NCBI GenBank assembly: GCA_022574675.1
Contig: JACZRO010000007.1
Coordinates: 1 to 37,300 of the forward strand
From: Chloroflexota bacterium
GTDB lineage: Bacteria; Chloroflexota; Dehalococcoidia; Lucifugimonadales; Lucifugimonadaceae
Direction of reading: 5' to 3'
DNA: 37,300 nucleotides
Position 1 is the stretch's first letter. Every line of letters starts with the position of its first letter. A program made the position numbers and the translations under genes. Positions 35,198 to 37,300 of the stretch are shown in pieces. The notes beneath the pieces are model-generated. The model worked only from the letters and a program-made list of their open reading frames with translations. It was not told the DNA's origin and ran no database searches.

Positions 35198-35449
35198 GTT
35201 ACGGCCAGCAGACATTACGATTGTCCGGTGTGGGGATCGGTCAATTGAGTTGGTGACAGGTGCCTGAAATGAACCTGGCGCCCATAACGCCATTGATCCT
35301 GGTCGGTGAGATCATCCATGAAAAGCGAGATGGGTTGAACCGGACACGCATCATCTCGCGGAAAGTTGAAAGGCGGTTTTGCAAGACCACGAAGAGTAAT
35401 TACCGGTCAGGGGTGTGTCCAAATCTACAGGGAGGGGATCGGGAAATTG

Positions 35450-36115
35450 GTGACAACAACAATCGCGACAAGCACAGCAATCATCAAGGTACTCGTCGTC
35501 GGCCGGCGCACAGCGTTTCTGGACGGAGTCGCCTCTCTTCTCGAAGCTAGCGAGGGGATCCAGGTAGTCCACGGTGGCGACGATGTTGAGAAGCTACTTG
35601 GGGACACAGCGGAGGTTATCCCGGACGTGGTCATAATGCCGGTTGGCCGCGGCTCCGGAATCCAACTGAATTCGATTCGACGCGTTTATCGCCGGCTTCC
35701 GGCGATTCGGTTCGTGGCGATATCTCCCCCGGGACAAGATGAGGCCGTGATCGGCGCCCTGAGAGACGGGGCAAGCGCCTGCCTGACAACCAACTGCACG
35801 AGCGATGAGTTGATACTGGCCGTGAGGGGCGTGTATGGCGGTCAGTCGTACCTCGACCCTGGCGTCGCTTCAACCGTTATCCGGCGCGCCACCAGACCTG
35901 TGCCTGAGATTCCCGGCCTTCTTACGCGCCGGGAGATTGCGGTGCTCATACTCCTGGCCAGGGGCGGCACGAATAAACGGATCGCCCGAGAACTCACGCT
36001 CAGCGTCAACACCATCAAAACTCGTCTCGCTCGTATTTACGAGAAATTAGAAGTGTCGACGCGCGCACAGGCGGTCGCTCGCGGCCTCAGTGAACAACTG
36101 ATCGACCTGGACTGA
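35450..36115 (+). CDS. LuxR-type regulator with degenerate pseudo-receiver
   Basis: This 221-residue protein has a receiver-like N-terminal domain (about 12-135) and a LuxR helix-turn-helix (about 157-200: LLTRREIAVLILLARGGTNK, RIARELTLSVNTIKTRLARI). The receiver has lost its chemistry. The acidic pair is replaced by GRR in VLVVGRRTAF, the phospho-acceptor Asp by Pro64 in PDVVIMPVG, and the conserved Lys by Thr in SACLTTN. It should therefore not be phosphorylated in the usual way, and it may respond to a ligand, to a partner regulator or be constitutive. The start is GTG 35450, five bases after GGGA; the frame is open 28 codons further to a TTG without a good site. It is divergent from the canonical LuxR gene. 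Confidence 0.92.
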   Translation: MTTTIATSTAIIKVLVVGRRTAFLDGVASLLEASEGIQVVHGGDDVEKLLGDTAEVIPDVVIMPVGRGSGIQLNSIRRVYRRLPAIRFVAISPPGQDEAVIGALRDGASACLTTNCTSDELILAVRGVYGGQSYLDPGVASTVIRRATRPVPEIPGLLTRREIAVLILLARGGTNKRIARELTLSVNTIKTRLARIYEKLEVSTRAQAVARGLSEQLIDLD

Positions 36116-36147
36116 CCACGTCCGATCCGACACTTCCGTTTATCGAT

Positions 36148-36227
36148 GGTGCTGGGGCCGGGTAGCGCCACAGAAACGCGCATGCCGGCAACGATGATTC
36201 CCGTCCCTGCCGCTACCCTGTGGCACC
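36148..36227 (+). other. Structured hairpin after the pseudo-receiver gene
   Basis: GGTGC (36148-36152) pairs with GCACC (36223-36227), and inside it GGGTAGC (36160-36166) pairs with GCTACCC (36212-36218). A further segment GCCACAG (36167-36173) complements CTGTGGC (36218-36224), which competes with the outer stem or forms a pseudoknot. No U-run follows. It may be a 3' UTR structure or an imperfect terminator. The remaining sequence to 36412 is AT-richer, with no gene seen. Confidence 0.35.
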
Positions 36228-36412
36228 GGGCTATTCGTCCTTGCAATGATTTGTGAGCGGCCGAGGATGTCGAGTAGATGTACGTCTGTTATAAGAGTTC
36301 TTAGCGACAAATACTTTCGGATTCGATGGAAACAGTAATCATCGGTGTTAAGTTTCGTATATCGTAATGATCCGCATCGGGGGCTAAATTAACCACCGAA
36401 CGATAACGACCC

Positions 36413-36852
36413 ATGTCCGTTCATCGCGGCAAACACACGAGCGATCTTAATAACCGCAAGTTCTGGAACCCGATCACTGACCAGCTCGTTGAAGTTCTGA
36501 GGACCTGCGTATCCCGGCAAACGAAAACGCTGAGGAGACTGTCCGGAAGTTATATAACCCCTTGTTTTCGTTTCCAGCTTTCACCTGAAGGTCCAGGAAC
36601 CCGCTGGTTGCCGGGTCGCAGGGGACCGCTGTATCTACTGACCGGCAGGTCACGAAAATGGTGAAAAAGGTCTCAGTGGTGGCGGAACAGACTTCTGCCT
36701 CGATCGCACGGGTCGCCGCGTAGACCGAAACCACCCGGCAGGTCATGATCGAGAACAACCAGACTTTGAGCAGCAAGATCGACAGTCTGGAAGCGACCCT
36801 CGCCCGTCTGTCCCAGGTCGAGCCTCACCCCGAGCTCGCCCAGGCGGCGTGA
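36413..36852 (+). pseudogene. Decayed coding region with frameshifts and an in-frame stop
   Basis: Protein-like pieces appear in successive frames. NNRKFWNPITDQLVEVL follows the ATG at 36413. RIPANENAEETVRKLYNPL lies in another frame near 36505-36565. FHLKVQEPLVAGSQGTAVS and VTKMVKKVSVVAEQTSAS lie in a third frame at about 36579-36700, then a TAG stop at 36720-36722. That frame resumes as TETTRQVMIENNQTLSSKI and a coiled-coil tail, ending TGA at 36850-36852. The order and the amphipathic pattern suggest one former gene broken by at least two frameshifts and one nonsense change. VAEQTSASIARVA vaguely resembles chemoreceptor signalling helices, but I do not recognise the family with confidence. 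Confidence 0.4.
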
Positions 36853-37202
36853 CCGGATTCCTCCGGCCGTATTCCGCGTGTCCGGCGCGCTCGCGCCCAT
36901 GAATTCCGTGAACGGTCCATCCCACCGGCAACAGCTTCCTGACTGTACGCGGCAACAGGGTCAGGAACGCGAATCTGCCGTGCGGTATAGGCGTTCACCT
37001 CGGAGTCGATTCTCCGGTTGCCGTGATTCGCTGAACGACATCCCGACGGGCGTATGGACGATCGGTCCGCCGGTAAGTCACAGGCGCCTGATCATCCCTG
37101 TCGCCTGGAGAGGAGACCGGCGGGGCACGGGCTGCCACTTGGACCGGCGCGAACCGCCGGCCCGCAATCCAGGAAAAGCGACTCCTGAAGTTAGGAAAAA
37201 TC
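36853..37202. other. Intergenic region before the chemoreceptor gene
   Basis: No gene, strong hairpin or clear promoter was seen in these 350 bases. The last bases carry the ribosome-binding site TAGGA of the following gene. Confidence 0.4.
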
Positions 37203-37300
37203 ATGACGAACATGAAACTGAACATTCAAACCAAATTGCTCGGGGCATTCGGGGTCATGATTGTCCTGATGATCGCCGTATTCGGCGTCGGGTTCTGGGG
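37203..37300 (+). CDS. Partial N-terminus of a probable methyl-accepting chemotaxis protein
   Basis: ATG 37203 follows AGGA at six bases and opens a frame that runs past the right edge. The 32 visible residues read MTNMKLNIQTKLLGAFG and then a first transmembrane helix VMIVLMIAVFGVGFW. This short basic start followed directly by a hydrophobic helix (NIQTKLLGAFG) is typical of membrane chemoreceptors and some sensor kinases. The diagnostic signalling domain is outside the window, so a kinase or cyclase cannot be excluded. Confidence 0.6.
   Translation, partial: MTNMKLNIQTKLLGAFGVMIVLMIAVFGVGFW

Overview
The window is GC-rich chromosomal DNA from what is probably a member of the Chloroflexota. 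This rests on family content rather than on any marker gene: a giant membrane protein with the Chloroflexi/archaeal YYY (DUF2298) domain fused to a PMT-like glycosyltransferase half, stand-alone Lrp/AsnC effector domains, many acyl-CoA dehydrogenases, a long-form HPF and a DUF362 protein. No rRNA, tRNA, CRISPR array, transposase or phage gene was seen.

Layout. (1) 1-5483, minus strand: one compact operon with a clear sigma-70-like promoter (TTGACA-N17-TACCAT). Its order is Lrp-type effector domain, two near-duplicate acyl-CoA dehydrogenases, a third divergent one, a SAM methyltransferase, a HIT protein and the start of a probable HD-domain protein; the last genes overlap by a few bases. (2) 5600-7611: an XRE regulator with a disordered tail and an M16 peptidase. 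(3) 7772-15063: the 1443-residue membrane glycosyltransferase, a six-TM zinc-ribbon protein, HPF, ComF-type PRTase and a HAD hydrolase. (4) 15197-21831: mfd divergent from proB-proA plus a small coupled gene. (5) 21962-24101: DUF362 protein and an amidohydrolase.

(6) 24102-24958 is the most unusual part. It holds a complete-looking cysteine attenuator: promoter, near-leaderless 22-codon leader with four Cys codons, a 9-bp antiterminator pairing and an intrinsic terminator. The regulated unit appears to be only a 44-codon ORF closed by a second terminator. No cysteine gene follows. (7) 24959-28177: an SDR pair (first member lacking both SDR motifs), a single-domain response regulator and a rhomboid protease with a helical-repeat tail.

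(8) 28219-31421: a zinc-uptake operon zur-znuA-znuC-znuB behind a perfect 8-5-8 palindrome that is likely the Zur operator. (9) 31479-33761, minus strand: a radical SAM/SPASM enzyme and a PAP2/inositol-phosphotransferase-like membrane protein. (10) 34128-36115: two divergent LuxR-type response regulators around an AT-richer intergenic region with three inverted repeats. One has a normal receiver; the other has lost the phospho-acceptor Asp and other key residues. (11) 36413-37300: a decayed coding region and the first 32 codons of a probable methyl-accepting chemotaxis protein cut by the window end.

The functional calls come from motif reading only; no database search was run.
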